Shown in pieces: positions 47,158 through 56,702 of a DNA stretch of 64,000 bases; the stretch's first letter is position 1; every line of letters starts with the position of its first letter. The stretch lies in the NCBI RefSeq assembly GCF_028714975.1, contig NZ_JAQTLH010000006.1:1-64000 (forward strand). Reading direction: 5' to 3'. A model generated the notes under the pieces. The model was not told the origin of the DNA. It made no database searches and saw nothing but the letters and a program-made list of their open reading frames with translations. The translations under genes and the position numbers were made by a program. This DNA is from Sulfurimonas sp. Its GTDB lineage: Bacteria; Campylobacterota; Campylobacteria; Campylobacterales; Sulfurimonadaceae.

Positions 47158-47445
47158 ATGGAAAAAAAGTTAATAGAAGTTCCAAGAGCAACTTTGGATT
47201 TTTATACATATGAACAAGACGGGTTAATTTATTATGAGTATGATGCGACAAAGTGTCAGCCGCCTGAGCCGATGGTAAATACAATGGTCGGACTATCTTT
47301 GCTTAAGAGCAAAAATGACAGACTAGTCGGTATCTTTTTTCATGAGCCGTTTCCGCTCTATCAGAGAATCCCCTTAACGATATCGCATGAAGCCGTAGAG
47401 CTTGATAGCGGAGACTTTAGAATTACTTTTAAGCTAGAAGATTAA
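47158..47445 (+). CDS. Small protein of unknown function
   Basis: A 95-residue protein (MEKKLIEVPRATLDFYTYEQ start, acidic C-terminus). The ATG at 47158 has AAAGG nine bases upstream; an upstream in-frame GTG at 47068 would translate the hairpin region and is rejected. No motif or membrane segment is seen; predicted beta-rich. It lies between the FlgS-like kinase and ccsBA genes on the same strand. Confidence 0.65.
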   Translation: MEKKLIEVPRATLDFYTYEQDGLIYYEYDATKCQPPEPMVNTMVGLSLLKSKNDRLVGIFFHEPFPLYQRIPLTISHEAVELDSGDFRITFKLED

Positions 47446-47509
47446 GCACTGATTTAAGACTTTATTAGCTAATTTTAACTAGAATATCCTTTTTAAAATA
47501 AGGATAGAT

Positions 47510-50500
47510 ATGAAACAACTTCTCTCAGTTTTTGGCTCCATGAAGACGATGGCTCTCATGATGCTCATTTTTGCTTTTGCTATAGGTTATGCCACATTTA
47601 TAGAGAATGATTACGGTACGATAACCGCAAAAGCAAATATATATAACGCTCGTTGGTTTGAGATTTTAATCGCACTCTTAACAATTAATTTAACTATAAA
47701 TATTTTTAGATATAAAATGTTTAGCGTAAAAAAAGCTCCTATATTTATTTTTCACCTTTCATTTATTATTATCGTTCTCGGCGCTGCTATTACGCGTTTT
47801 GTTGGTTTTGAAGGAACTATGCATATTCGTGAGGGTGAAGTTGCTACAACAATGCTCAGTTCAGATACCTACTTTACCGTAAGCGCAAAAGTGGGTGATA
47901 AAACTCAATCAAGCGAGCAGAGTGTTCATTTATCTAAAAAAAGTACAAATTCTCTTTCCTCATCTCTAAGTGTAGATGGCAAAAATGTACATGTAGAACT
48001 TGCAGGGTATATTCCTGATGCAATCGAGAGTTTAGTTGAAGCAAAAGAGGGCGGTTTTGAAGTTATTGAGATGATGGTTGCTACAAGCAGTTCGAGTGAA
48101 CCTCTTAAACTTAAAAAAGGTGAGTTTTACGAAAATGAAGATATCGCCATAGATTTTGGTTCGCAAAAGATGTTTTTAAGACCGGTTCTCTCTTTTTTTA
48201 GCGAAAACGGCGAGCTTTTTATGAAGCATGAAATACCGATTAGATTCTTAAAAATGGAAGATAACACTCAAGGCGAAATCAATCCGAGTGATAAAACTAA
48301 AATTGACGGAAAAACTATTTTTGGAACCGATAGCACTAATTTTGCGGTAAGAAAATTTTATCAACATGCAACCGCAAAAATCATCTCAGACCCGAATGCT
48401 TCACCTATGAAGCCTCAGATGGATGCTATGAAGTTTAACATCAAAGTAGGTGATATCTCAGAGACCGTTATGATTTTTGCTCAAGCAGGAAGAGCCGCAA
48501 AAGAGCATCATAATGTCGTTAACGGAGTGGATGTGCATATTTCATACGGCTCTAAAAAATTGGAAGTTCCATTTGGTGTAAAACTTGTCGATTTTCAGCT
48601 AGATAGATACCCCGGTTCAATGTCTCCTGCATCTTATGCGAGTGAAGTTGAGCTAATTGACAAAGAGAAAAATATCAATATGCCTTATAGAATATTTATG
48701 AACCATATTTTAGAGCATCGCGGATATAGATTTTTCCAATCTTCTTACGATCAGGATGAAAAAGGAACAATTTTATCGGTAAATAACGATCCGGGAACTC
48801 TGCCGTCGTATATAGGTTATTTTCTCTTAGGTTTGGGAATGTTTTGGTCGCTTTTCTCTAAAGAGAACAGATTTGCGAAGCTCTCAAACATAGCAAAAAA
48901 AGCCAGCCAAGGCAAAGCCGTAGCTCTTCTGCTTTTGCTTGGAGTTCTCTTTAGCGTAACTCCGTCTTATGCGGAGGAGTTGGATCCGTCTATAAAAACC
49001 ATTTTGTCTTTTGACAAAGAACATGCAAAGAGATTCGGTCAGTTGATTATTCAAGACAGCAGCGGAAGAATGAAGCCGCTTGATACACTCTCAACCGAAA
49101 TTTTGGCAAAAATCTATAAAAGCCCATACTTAAATATCGGCGATGAAAAACTAAACGCAAACCAAGTAATACTAGGGATGATGTCCAAGCCTGATGCATA
49201 TAGAGAGCTAAAAATAATTAGAACAAAAAATGAGGAGATAAACAAAATAATAGGTACAAAATCTGATGCAAAATATGCATCTTTTGCGCAATTTTTTGTG
49301 GATCCGCAGAGTTTAAACGGTTATAAACTTGCAGAATATGTAGATAATGCAACCAGAAAAGAGCCAAAACATAGAGACCTCTTTGATAAAGCAGTCTTAG
49401 AGATTGATGAGAGAGTAAATATTTCTTACTCGGTATATTCGGGCGCTTTGATAAAAATTTGGCCCAAACCAAATGATGTAAATAACAAATGGTATCCTAC
49501 GGTAGAGGCGCTTGAGACATTTTCGCAAGATAACGCTCTAAAGATCAGAGAAATCGCATTTGAATATTTTACGGCATTAGATAGTGCGGTAAACGGCGGA
49601 AACTGGGCAAGTGCAAACTCTGCAATAGAGAAGATAGTCGAATATCAAAAGTTTTACGGCGCATCGGTTTCACCTTCTGAGACTAGGATAAAAGCAGAGA
49701 TGTTTTACAACTATGCAAATATTTTTGAGAGAATTTATCCTATATATTTTTTAATCGGATTTGTGCTTTTAATTGCAAGTTTTATTAAAATACTAAAACC
49801 AAGCTTCAATATTTCTATGTTTGCAAAAATCTCTTTAGCTCTGCTTATAACACTGTTCTTAGTGCACACATTTGGTATAGGGCTTAGATGGTATGTAGCG
49901 GGTCACGCACCGTGGTCTGATGGATATGAATCTATGATATACATCAGCTGGGCAACGGTTTTGGCGGGTTTTGTGTTCTCAAAACGCTCATCTATGACTA
50001 TGGCATCCACGGCAGTTTTAACAGGATTGATTCTTTTTGTGGCGCATCTAAACTGGATGAATCCGCAAGTAACAAACCTTGTACCCGTTCTTAACTCATA
50101 TTGGCTAAGTATACATGTCGCTGTAATTACGGCAAGTTACGGCTTTTTGGGTCTTGGAGCGCTTTTAGGTTTTATTACGATTCTTCTTTTCATACTTAAA
50201 AATGAGAAAAACGATACTCACATCTCTCTTTCCATCAAAGAGTTAAACTCCATAAATGAGATGAGTATAATGATAGGTTTGGCGTTTTTAACGCTAGGTA
50301 ACTTCTTAGGCGGTGTTTGGGCGAACGAGAGTTGGGGGCGATACTGGGGATGGGATCCAAAAGAGACATGGGCTCTTGTAACCATTTTGATTTATGCGGT
50401 TGTCGTTCACTTGAGATTTATCAAGCAGATTTATAGCGAATTTAACTATAGCGTTATATCACTTTTATCGTACACATCGGTAATTATGACATACTTCGGG

Positions 50501-50635
50501 GTTAACTACTACTTGGCGGGAATGCACTCATACGCAAAAGGCGACCCTGTGCCGATTCCTGATTTTGTACCGATTACTTATGCTATTTTATTTGTTCTTA
50601 TCGCTATTGCGTTTAGAAACAGAAAACTGGCGTAA
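47510..50635 (+). CDS. ccsBA: Fused ResB-CcsA cytochrome c maturation protein (system II)
   Basis: A 1041-residue inner-membrane haem exporter and cytochrome c synthetase. The N-terminal ResB/CcsB part has three helices in the first 100 residues, a large periplasmic domain (about 105-430) and a fourth helix; the CcsA part from about 740 has several helices with the tryptophan-rich haem-handling motif WGRYWGWDPKETWAL near 940 and conserved periplasmic His. It attaches haem to CxxCH motifs, so it is needed for the cytochrome at 31579-31947 and the two haem-sensor proteins here. The fused form is typical of Campylobacterota. Confidence 0.95.
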   Translation: MKQLLSVFGSMKTMALMMLIFAFAIGYATFIENDYGTITAKANIYNARWFEILIALLTINLTINIFRYKMFSVKKAPIFIFHLSFIIIVLGAAITRFVGFEGTMHIREGEVATTMLSSDTYFTVSAKVGDKTQSSEQSVHLSKKSTNSLSSSLSVDGKNVHVELAGYIPDAIESLVEAKEGGFEVIEMMVATSSSSEPLKLKKGEFYENEDIAIDFGSQKMFLRPVLSFFSENGELFMKHEIPIRFLKMEDNTQGEINPSDKTKIDGKTIFGTDSTNFAVRKFYQHATAKIISDPNASPMKPQMDAMKFNIKVGDISETVMIFAQAGRAAKEHHNVVNGVDVHISYGSKKLEVPFGVKLVDFQLDRYPGSMSPASYASEVELIDKEKNINMPYRIFMNHILEHRGYRFFQSSYDQDEKGTILSVNNDPGTLPSYIGYFLLGLGMFWSLFSKENRFAKLSNIAKKASQGKAVALLLLLGVLFSVTPSYAEELDPSIKTILSFDKEHAKRFGQLIIQDSSGRMKPLDTLSTEILAKIYKSPYLNIGDEKLNANQVILGMMSKPDAYRELKIIRTKNEEINKIIGTKSDAKYASFAQFFVDPQSLNGYKLAEYVDNATRKEPKHRDLFDKAVLEIDERVNISYSVYSGALIKIWPKPNDVNNKWYPTVEALETFSQDNALKIREIAFEYFTALDSAVNGGNWASANSAIEKIVEYQKFYGASVSPSETRIKAEMFYNYANIFERIYPIYFLIGFVLLIASFIKILKPSFNISMFAKISLALLITLFLVHTFGIGLRWYVAGHAPWSDGYESMIYISWATVLAGFVFSKRSSMTMASTAVLTGLILFVAHLNWMNPQVTNLVPVLNSYWLSIHVAVITASYGFLGLGALLGFITILLFILKNEKNDTHISLSIKELNSINEMSIMIGLAFLTLGNFLGGVWANESWGRYWGWDPKETWALVTILIYAVVVHLRFIKQIYSEFNYSVISLLSYTSVIMTYFGVNYYLAGMHSYAKGDPVPIPDFVPITYAILFVLIAIAFRNRKLA

Positions 50636-50647
50636 AAGGATTTTTTG

Positions 50648-51349
50648 ATGGAGTTTACGGGTTTTAAAAATGCAACGGAGTTTTTAGAATCCATCCGCAA
50701 AAATAACAACAAAGAGTGGTTTGAAGCAAATAGAGATGAGTATGAAAAAACCATTTTAAATCCCTCAAAAGCCTTTGTTGTTGAGATGGGCGAACATCTT
50801 ATGGCATTAGAGCCGACTATCGAAGCGGAGCCAAAGATAAACAAATCTCTCTTTAAGATGTATCGGGATGTCAGACGCATGGGTGAAAATAAAGAGCCTA
50901 TGAAGTCTAAAATAGGTGTCATCTTTCCTCAAGGCGGTTGGAGTGGATGCAGACTTCAAAAATCCTCATTTTATCTCCATTTCTCTCCTGATGAGCTATT
51001 TGTCGCAGTAGGCGTGCGATGGTTTAACAAACCTATGCTTGACGCATACCGTGACTACATAAAAAACGAAAAAAGAAGAGTTGAGCTTGATAGAGTACTT
51101 GACAAGATAACTTCTATGGGATATAGCATAATAGCAAAAGGGTATAAAAAATATCCGCGAGGTTTTACTTCAGATATGCCGAGTGTAGATTTAAGCCTCT
51201 ATAAAGGGATGGCGACTTACAAAATTTTAGAGCCCAAACTTATCCAAAACGGGGAGTTGCTTATAGATACGCTCTATAAAATTTATGAAGATATGCTACC
51301 ATTACAGCAGATAGTATATGAGATAAGTTTAAGGGTTAAAGAGAAGTAA
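50648..51349 (+). CDS. DUF2461 (TIGR02453) family protein
   Basis: A 233-residue protein: EFTGFKNATEFLESIRKNNN, EWFEANRDEYE, FKMYRDVRRMGENKEPMKS and GCRLQKSSFYLHFSPDELF are the DUF2461 pattern. Function unknown. AAGGA lies seven bases before the ATG at 50648. Confidence 0.88.
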   Translation: MEFTGFKNATEFLESIRKNNNKEWFEANRDEYEKTILNPSKAFVVEMGEHLMALEPTIEAEPKINKSLFKMYRDVRRMGENKEPMKSKIGVIFPQGGWSGCRLQKSSFYLHFSPDELFVAVGVRWFNKPMLDAYRDYIKNEKRRVELDRVLDKITSMGYSIIAKGYKKYPRGFTSDMPSVDLSLYKGMATYKILEPKLIQNGELLIDTLYKIYEDMLPLQQIVYEISLRVKEK

Positions 51350-51377
51350 GTAGATACTTGTGGTATAATGTATCTAC
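51350..51377. promoter_or_regulatory. Operator-like inverted repeat over the TA promoter
   Basis: GTAGATAC (51350-51357) and GTATCTAC (51370-51377) are perfect inverted arms flanking the extended -10 TGGTATAAT (51361-51369). A second pair, TTGTGG (51358-51363) and CCACAA (51384-51389), interleaves. This is the expected site for autoregulation by the ribbon-helix-helix antitoxin. Confidence 0.65.
51361..51369 (+). promoter_or_regulatory. Extended -10 promoter of the toxin-antitoxin pair
   Basis: TGGTATAAT, start point near 51376, 25 bases before the antitoxin ATG. Confidence 0.6.
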
Positions 51378-51400
51378 AAATATCCACAAAAGGGTACAAT

Positions 51401-51631
51401 ATGAAAAAAGCTATAAATATAAGACTTGATGAAACTCTTCTAGCAGAACTTGATGCTTGTGCAAGTGAATTAGACAGAACAAGAACATATTTGATAGAAA
51501 AGGCGATAAGTAGTTACTTTGATACACTTGATGAAATGATAAGCGACAAGAGAATCGATGATATAAAAAGTGGAAAAGAAAAACTTATATCGCTTGAAGA
51601 TGTGTTTAAACAAGCAGGAATAGATGTATAA
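51401..51631 (+). CDS. Ribbon-helix-helix antitoxin
   Basis: A 76-residue protein with an N-terminal ribbon-helix-helix (INIRLDETLLAELDACASEL, then TRTYLIEKAISSYF), like CopG/ParD proteins, and a C-terminal toxin-binding segment. The ATG at 51401 has AAAGGG eight bases upstream; an in-frame ATG at 51368 lies inside the promoter and is rejected. Expected to neutralise the RelE-like toxin and repress its own promoter through the flanking inverted repeats. It overlaps the toxin gene by eight bases. Confidence 0.88.
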   Translation: MKKAINIRLDETLLAELDACASELDRTRTYLIEKAISSYFDTLDEMISDKRIDDIKSGKEKLISLEDVFKQAGIDV

Positions 51632-51875
51632 AGTTGCCTTTAATAAAGGAGCCCAAAAAGAGTTTTTGGAACTTGAAAAAAGTACTCAAGAGCAAGTTGC
51701 CAAAAAAATTATTGATTTACAAAACGGAATATTTATCGGTGATAAAGCATTAAAAGGCAAGCATAAAGGGAAATTTCGCAAACTAGCGGGCGATTATAGA
51801 ATTGTTTATCTTAAAGAAAACAATATTTTAGTTATTACTCTAGTGAGAATAGCTCATAGAAGAGAGGTTTATTAG
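51624..51875 (+). CDS. RelE/ParE family toxin
   Basis: An 83-residue protein with the RelE fold pattern: VAFNKGAQKEFLEL, LKGKHKGKFRKLAGDYRIVYL and VRIAHRREVY. The basic residues Lys/Arg and the terminal HRREVY are typical of ribosome-dependent mRNA endonucleases. The stop is directly followed by the hemH ATG without a gap, so expression of hemH may be tied to the toxin transcript. Confidence 0.9.
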   Translation: MYKVAFNKGAQKEFLELEKSTQEQVAKKIIDLQNGIFIGDKALKGKHKGKFRKLAGDYRIVYLKENNILVITLVRIAHRREVY

Positions 51876-52826
51876 ATGAAAAAAGAAGCAATTGTTTTAC
51901 TAAATATGGGCGGACCAAATAACCTAAACGAGGTTGAAGTTTTTTTGACGAATATGTTTAATGATAAAAATATTATACCTTTAAAGAGTTCATTTTTGAG
52001 AAGTTTTATAGCAAAGATGATAACTTTTTCAAGAGTTGAAAAAGCTCAAGAGATATATAAACGAATCGGCGGAAAATCTCCGATTGTAGGACATACGAGA
52101 AAGCTGGTTAAAAAACTTCAAGACAGAGTAGGAGAGAATGTCATAGTTGATTTTGCTATGCGTTATACGCCCCCTTTTGCTTCGGAGGTTATCGAGAGGC
52201 TTAACAAAGAAAATATAGAAAAAATCTATCTTATTCCGCTTTATCCGCAGTTTTCAACAACTACGACAAAATCTTCGCTTGAGGATTTCGAAGAGCAGTA
52301 CCACTCAAGCGGCGGCGATGCTATCTTGGTTGAAATAAAACACTTTTTTCAAAACGACACTTACAACAGAGCCGTCATTGAGAGAATCAAAGAGAGAGTA
52401 GGCTCTGATGAGTGCAAAAATTTTGATATTATCTTCTCAGCACATGGAGTTCCGCAAAGTGTTATATACGCGGGGGATGTTTACCAAAAGCATATAGAAA
52501 AGCATGTTGTTATTTTAACGCAGATGCTAGAAGATGAAGGGATGAAGTTTAACGATGCTCATCTTGCATATCAATCAAAAATCGGACCCGTAGAGTGGTT
52601 AACGCCCTCTTTAGAAGATAAACTAAATGAGATTAAGAGCAGGGGAGTCGTTATTTGTCCCATAGCTTTTACTATTGATAACTCCGAGACTGATTATGAA
52701 CTTGAAATTCAGTATCGCGATGTTGCAAGTGAACTTGGGTTTGAAGATTATAGAGTTTGCAGATGTTTAAATGACAGTGAATCTTTTGTCGAAGCATTGG
52801 TAGAGATATATTCAAAAATGAGATAA
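51876..52826 (+). CDS. hemH: Ferrochelatase
   Basis: A 316-residue enzyme inserting Fe2+ into protoporphyrin IX, the last step of haem synthesis. Motifs are LLNMGGPNN, YRIG-like KRIGGKSPI, FSAHGVPQSVI (metal-binding His) and AYQSKIGPVEWLTPS. Length fits bacterial HemH. AGAGG precedes the ATG inside the toxin gene end. It supplies haem for the several c-type haem proteins here. Confidence 0.95.
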   Translation: MKKEAIVLLNMGGPNNLNEVEVFLTNMFNDKNIIPLKSSFLRSFIAKMITFSRVEKAQEIYKRIGGKSPIVGHTRKLVKKLQDRVGENVIVDFAMRYTPPFASEVIERLNKENIEKIYLIPLYPQFSTTTTKSSLEDFEEQYHSSGGDAILVEIKHFFQNDTYNRAVIERIKERVGSDECKNFDIIFSAHGVPQSVIYAGDVYQKHIEKHVVILTQMLEDEGMKFNDAHLAYQSKIGPVEWLTPSLEDKLNEIKSRGVVICPIAFTIDNSETDYELEIQYRDVASELGFEDYRVCRCLNDSESFVEALVEIYSKMR

Positions 52827-52834
52827 AACAAAAG

Positions 52835-53464
52835 ATGAAAATCGTTATTTTCGATATGGACGGTACTCTGCTTGATTCTAAAAAAGATATAACTATATCC
52901 GTAAATCATGTTAGAGAAGTTCACTACAATCTTGCTCCGCTTAGTGAAGCTTTTATAGTCGAGGCTATAAATATGGAGGTAAGAAACCTGTCACGGCTTT
53001 TTTATGAAACAGAGGTGTATCACGAGAAAGATAAAGCATTGTTTGAGAGCCATTATGAGCTTCAATGTATAAAAAATGTCTACCTTTATGATGGCGTAAA
53101 GGAGATGTTGGAGAGTTTAGTCGCTTCGGATGTAAAGATATCTGTTGCAACAAACGCGCCTACGCAGTTTGCGCTAAGAATGTTAGAGCATTTAAGAGTA
53201 AAAAATCTTTTTGATGTAATCATCGGAGCAGATAGAGTTAGCGAGCCAAAACCCAGTCCTTTGATGTTAAATCGCATACTAAATCACTACGGCTTTGATA
53301 AAGATAACCACAAAGCATGGATGATAGGAGATAATTCAAAAGATATTTTAAGTGCTCATGCGGCCGGAATAGAGCCTATATTTGCAACTTGGGGATTTAC
53401 GCCATATAGCAATGCAAAAGTAGTTGCAAAGAGACCAAAAGAAATATTGGATATAGTTTTATAA
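52835..53464 (+). CDS. HAD superfamily hydrolase, phosphoglycolate phosphatase-like
   Basis: A 209-residue phosphatase with motif I FDMDGTLLDS, motif II SVATNAP, Lys in PKPSPLML and motif IV MIGDNSKDI. The helical cap is of the small Gph-like type. Substrate not determinable. It starts nine bases after hemH. Confidence 0.9.
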   Translation: MKIVIFDMDGTLLDSKKDITISVNHVREVHYNLAPLSEAFIVEAINMEVRNLSRLFYETEVYHEKDKALFESHYELQCIKNVYLYDGVKEMLESLVASDVKISVATNAPTQFALRMLEHLRVKNLFDVIIGADRVSEPKPSPLMLNRILNHYGFDKDNHKAWMIGDNSKDILSAHAAGIEPIFATWGFTPYSNAKVVAKRPKEILDIVL

Positions 53465-53517
53465 AATTTTATGATAGAATAGTTGTAGATTTTTAGAGTC
53501 AATCTAAAGGATGTACA

Positions 53518-54762
53518 GTGTTTGATATTGATTTATTACTCGCATTTGTATTTATGGCATTACTTTTTTTAAGACAGATATCTATATTAAAACAGCCAAA
53601 CAAGATAAATTATATACCGCTTATAGTGGGTATAGGTATAATTAGCGCTCTTCTTCACTTTATAATCCAGCCTGAGGCGGCAAATATATTGCTTACTCTA
53701 AAAGAGAGTTTTATTCCTATTTTAGTTTCACTTCTTTTATATATCGTTATGAATGTACTTCATCAAACGCAACAGTCCGAACAGTCAAAAACTCAACAAG
53801 AGTTTATAAAAGAGTTGATGGAACAGATAACAGAGATAAAAGAGTTTAGTTCCGAACTTGAAAAAAAGATGATTTTAAATCAAAATGAAGATAAGCAATC
53901 CCAAGAAGAGTCAAGAGAGCGATTTAAACACGATGTAAAAGTGTTAGATATGATTTTAGTAAATCAAAATAAATTTTTACAACAGTTTGAACAGATAGAG
54001 AGTTGGCATGTTGATGTCACAAAATCATTTGAAAATTTTACAGAGGTTCAACTCCCGTCTTTAGACAGTGTTGTGCATAAACATATAGATATACTTAGAG
54101 TTACGGAACAAGACCATTTTAACAAAGTAAAAGTAATTCTGGAAAAAGCGCTTGAAAACAAAGGCAGCATAAGAGAAGAGATGGAAGAGTTAAAAGATAG
54201 TTTACAATCTATCGGCAACACTTCTCAGACTATAGCAAAAACTATTATTAAGTATACCATTGAGCAATTAAGCGAAATTATAAAACCGTTTGAAAAAGAG
54301 CTGCTCTCCCTTAAGTCACATACACAGAGTATAAATACTTCTCTTTATGAGAGTGAAAATAAGCTAGGCGGTATAAAAGAGCAGAGTGAAATGATAATGA
54401 AGCAGATGATTCTTTCATCTAAAAAAATGAGCGAATTGCAAGCTCAAAATAGCTCTTTGCATGATATTTACGCATCAATGAGAGATTTGATGAAAGATAT
54501 AGAAGTTATAAAATCAGAGTATGTAAAATCGCAATCGCAGTTAAACATGATTGTAAATGAGTTTAAAGAGTCTAAAGATAGTGAAATAGATAATATAAAA
54601 GAGCAGATGGACTCTTTGAGAGTTGCATTGACGGCTAAGATGGATAATTTTTTAGAAAAATTAGATGAACATCAAGAATTGCCAAATGACGGTATATCGC
54701 AGAGTGTAAAATTTTTATCTAAACAAGCTCAGCTTAAAAGCAGTTATTCTGATTTAGAATGA
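53518..54762 (+). CDS. Membrane-anchored coiled-coil protein of unknown function
   Basis: A 414-residue protein from a GTG with AAAGGA six bases upstream. Three hydrophobic helices lie in the first 80 residues, then about 300 residues of long coiled coils rich in Glu, Lys, Gln and Ser (heptads around 95-400). The layout resembles structural or chemotaxis-linked filaments, but no family is recognised. Confidence 0.75.
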   Translation: MFDIDLLLAFVFMALLFLRQISILKQPNKINYIPLIVGIGIISALLHFIIQPEAANILLTLKESFIPILVSLLLYIVMNVLHQTQQSEQSKTQQEFIKELMEQITEIKEFSSELEKKMILNQNEDKQSQEESRERFKHDVKVLDMILVNQNKFLQQFEQIESWHVDVTKSFENFTEVQLPSLDSVVHKHIDILRVTEQDHFNKVKVILEKALENKGSIREEMEELKDSLQSIGNTSQTIAKTIIKYTIEQLSEIIKPFEKELLSLKSHTQSINTSLYESENKLGGIKEQSEMIMKQMILSSKKMSELQAQNSSLHDIYASMRDLMKDIEVIKSEYVKSQSQLNMIVNEFKESKDSEIDNIKEQMDSLRVALTAKMDNFLEKLDEHQELPNDGISQSVKFLSKQAQLKSSYSDLE

Positions 54763-54791
54763 CAAGCACGGTTAATCTCTCTTTTTCTCTC

Positions 54792-54868
54792 AGACTGCCG
54801 CGTCACTTCGTTCCTCGCAGTGACAATGCCACTCTCGTCATTGCGAGGAGCTTGCGACGAAGCAATCT
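54792..54868. repeat. GTCATTGCGAG-type repeat pair
   Basis: Two related units: actgccgcgtcacttcg with cgcagtgac, then gtcattgcgaggagcttgcg with acgaagcaatct. It lies between convergent genes and shares cores with 20417-20446 and 35785-35892. An open frame through this region (54759-54980) is a by-product of the repeat and not a gene. Confidence 0.65.
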
Positions 54869-54883
54869 ATCTTTGTTGAGATT

Positions 54884-55273
54884 TTATATAGCCAGTGCAA
54901 TAAGAAGAGGGTATATTACTAACCCCATATACGGTAAAAAGCTATCTATGGGTGCTAAGAAAATCAGACTCATTTCGTGAGATAAGCTTTTTTTTGTAAA
55001 AATCTGCTCTATAAGAAGTATCTTTGTTGCGATATCTGCTGTTTTTAAAAAGAGTAAAATCATTGCAAATATATTGTAATCACACAGCATCGCAAAGCCG
55101 ATGGCAAAGTAAAAAGTCGGCTGCATAATCAAAAACAGCAATATACTCTTTGAGTAATATTTGTTCATGCGCACCACCATCCCCATGATGCTTGGAGCTT
55201 TTTGCCAGCTAATCTCGTATAGTTCAAGAAAAACAAAAAGAAGTATGTAGTTTAAAATTAAATTGTCTATCAT
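54884..55273 (-). CDS. Small integral membrane protein of unknown function
   Basis: A 129-residue protein with about four hydrophobic helices (LNYILLFVFLELYEI, SILLFLIMQPTFYFAIGFAM, IFAMILLFLKTADIATKILL, FLPYMGLVIYPLLIALA). No family recognised. Its end is next to the 54792-54868 repeat. Confidence 0.65.
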   Translation of the reverse strand: MIDNLILNYILLFVFLELYEISWQKAPSIMGMVVRMNKYYSKSILLFLIMQPTFYFAIGFAMLCDYNIFAMILLFLKTADIATKILLIEQIFTKKSLSHEMSLIFLAPIDSFLPYMGLVIYPLLIALAI

Positions 55274-55350
55274 TTTTGAATTTTACAATAAAAATTTAAA
55301 AATAGCCTGTAAGCCGCAAGAGTATTGTAGAAAAATGGTATGATTCTCTA

Positions 55351-55992
55351 ATGAAAATATGCAAAATTTGTAATAACGACACGATAGAGACAACGGATCC
55401 AAAAACTAAAAAAATATATCATAAGTGCTTGTCTTGCGACTATATTTTTTTAGATGAAATTTTTTATGTTGATGAAGCACATGAGAAGAAACATTACGAT
55501 AAACACCATAACAGTTTTGAATCACTCGGTTATGTAAAAATGTTTGAGGATTTAATAGAAGAGTTTGTTCCCTCAAATATGAAAACAACGCTTGATTTTG
55601 GGTGCGGAAGAGGCTTGGTTTTGCCGACACTTTTAGAAAAAGAGGGTATCGTATGCGACAGATATGATCCGTTTTATTTTCCGCAAAAAGTGTATAAGGG
55701 TAAAGAGTATGATTTGATTATCTCAACAGAGGTTTTTGAGCACTTGCAAAATCCGCTTGAAGTTTTTAAAGAGCTGCTTTTGCACCTAAGAGAGGGCGGT
55801 TATCTGCTGCTTATGAGCGCTTTTCATCCAGCAAATGATGAAGAATTTTTTAAATGGTGGTATATAAGAGACATAACACATATAGGTTTTTTTAATCTCA
55901 AAACATTTAAGTATATTGCAGATGAGCTAGATTTAAAGATTGTTAAACATAACTTTAAAAATATTACTCTTTTTCAAAAGGAAGTGGTTTGA
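55351..55992 (+). CDS. SAM-dependent methyltransferase with N-terminal zinc ribbon
   Basis: A 213-residue protein. Residues 3-30 form a CxxC...CxxC zinc ribbon (CKICNND, CLSCDY). The methyltransferase domain has the SAM motif LDFGCGRGLVLP near 76-87, DLIISTEVFEHL and GGYLLLMSAFHP. Such two-part proteins often methylate sugars or small metabolites. Substrate unknown. Confidence 0.85.
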   Translation: MKICKICNNDTIETTDPKTKKIYHKCLSCDYIFLDEIFYVDEAHEKKHYDKHHNSFESLGYVKMFEDLIEEFVPSNMKTTLDFGCGRGLVLPTLLEKEGIVCDRYDPFYFPQKVYKGKEYDLIISTEVFEHLQNPLEVFKELLLHLREGGYLLLMSAFHPANDEEFFKWWYIRDITHIGFFNLKTFKYIADELDLKIVKHNFKNITLFQKEVV

Positions 55993-56061
55993 TAAGAAAT
56001 AGAAGTTATACTAATAGAGTTCTGCAAGAACTTTACTCTTAAAATAACCCAAAGGATAAAA

Positions 56062-56691
56062 ATGAAAAATGTAATTATCTCCGTATTTATAGCGCTATCT
56101 ATTGGCTCAAGTTTGTACGCGAGTGCTAAGGGCGGTTGTGAACTGGCTCAAGTCGGAGCCGTTGAGGTTGGTTGGATTGGCTATAAAACTAATGAAAAAA
56201 TAGGTGTAGGCGGAACTTTTGAGAGTGTGGCATATACGCCGATTGTAAAAAGCGGTGAGAATTTTCGTTCTATCTTGGTCGGTTCAACGGTTGTTATAGA
56301 TACATCAAGCGTAAACTCAAAAGACAAAGGTCGTGATGAGAAACTTGCTAAATTTTTCTTTGGTATGATGAGCAGTAAAGACATTAATGCAAAAATAGTA
56401 GATATTAAAGCTGATGAAAAAGTAAAAGATGCCCCAAGAACAGGTGTTGTAAGTGTTGAGATAGAGATGAACGGTATTAAAAAAACAGTTCCTATGAAGT
56501 ATAGTTTTAGCAATGATGTTTTTGAAGCAAAAGGCACAATCGATATTTTAGATTTTAGTGCAAGCAAAGCACTCTCTTCAATCAATGAAGCATGTTTTGA
56601 TCTTCACAAAGGTAAAACTTGGAGCGAAGTCGGTATAAGTTTTAAAACAAAAATAGAAGCCGTGCTTTGTAATGTAGCACCTCTAAAATAG
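56062..56691 (+). CDS. YceI family secreted protein
   Basis: A 209-residue protein with a signal peptide (about 1-21, ending LYASAKG) and a lipocalin-like YceI domain: VEVGWIGYKTNEKIGVGGTF and KYSFSNDVFEAKGTIDIL. YceI proteins bind isoprenoid lipids in the periplasm. AAAGGA lies upstream of the ATG. Confidence 0.88.
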   Translation: MKNVIISVFIALSIGSSLYASAKGGCELAQVGAVEVGWIGYKTNEKIGVGGTFESVAYTPIVKSGENFRSILVGSTVVIDTSSVNSKDKGRDEKLAKFFFGMMSSKDINAKIVDIKADEKVKDAPRTGVVSVEIEMNGIKKTVPMKYSFSNDVFEAKGTIDILDFSASKALSSINEACFDLHKGKTWSEVGISFKTKIEAVLCNVAPLK

Positions 56692-56702
56692 TAAACCCTT
56701 AG

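Noticed and set aside
51368..51400. Longer antitoxin start at ATG 51368
   Set aside because: The ATG overlaps the -10 box, so it cannot be on the mRNA.
54759..54980. 73-residue open frame after the coiled-coil gene
   Set aside because: It translates the GTCATTGCGAG repeat and runs antisense into a membrane protein gene; no ribosome site.
56181..56585. 134-residue minus-strand frame
   Set aside because: Antisense to the YceI gene; composition reflects the complementary strand.
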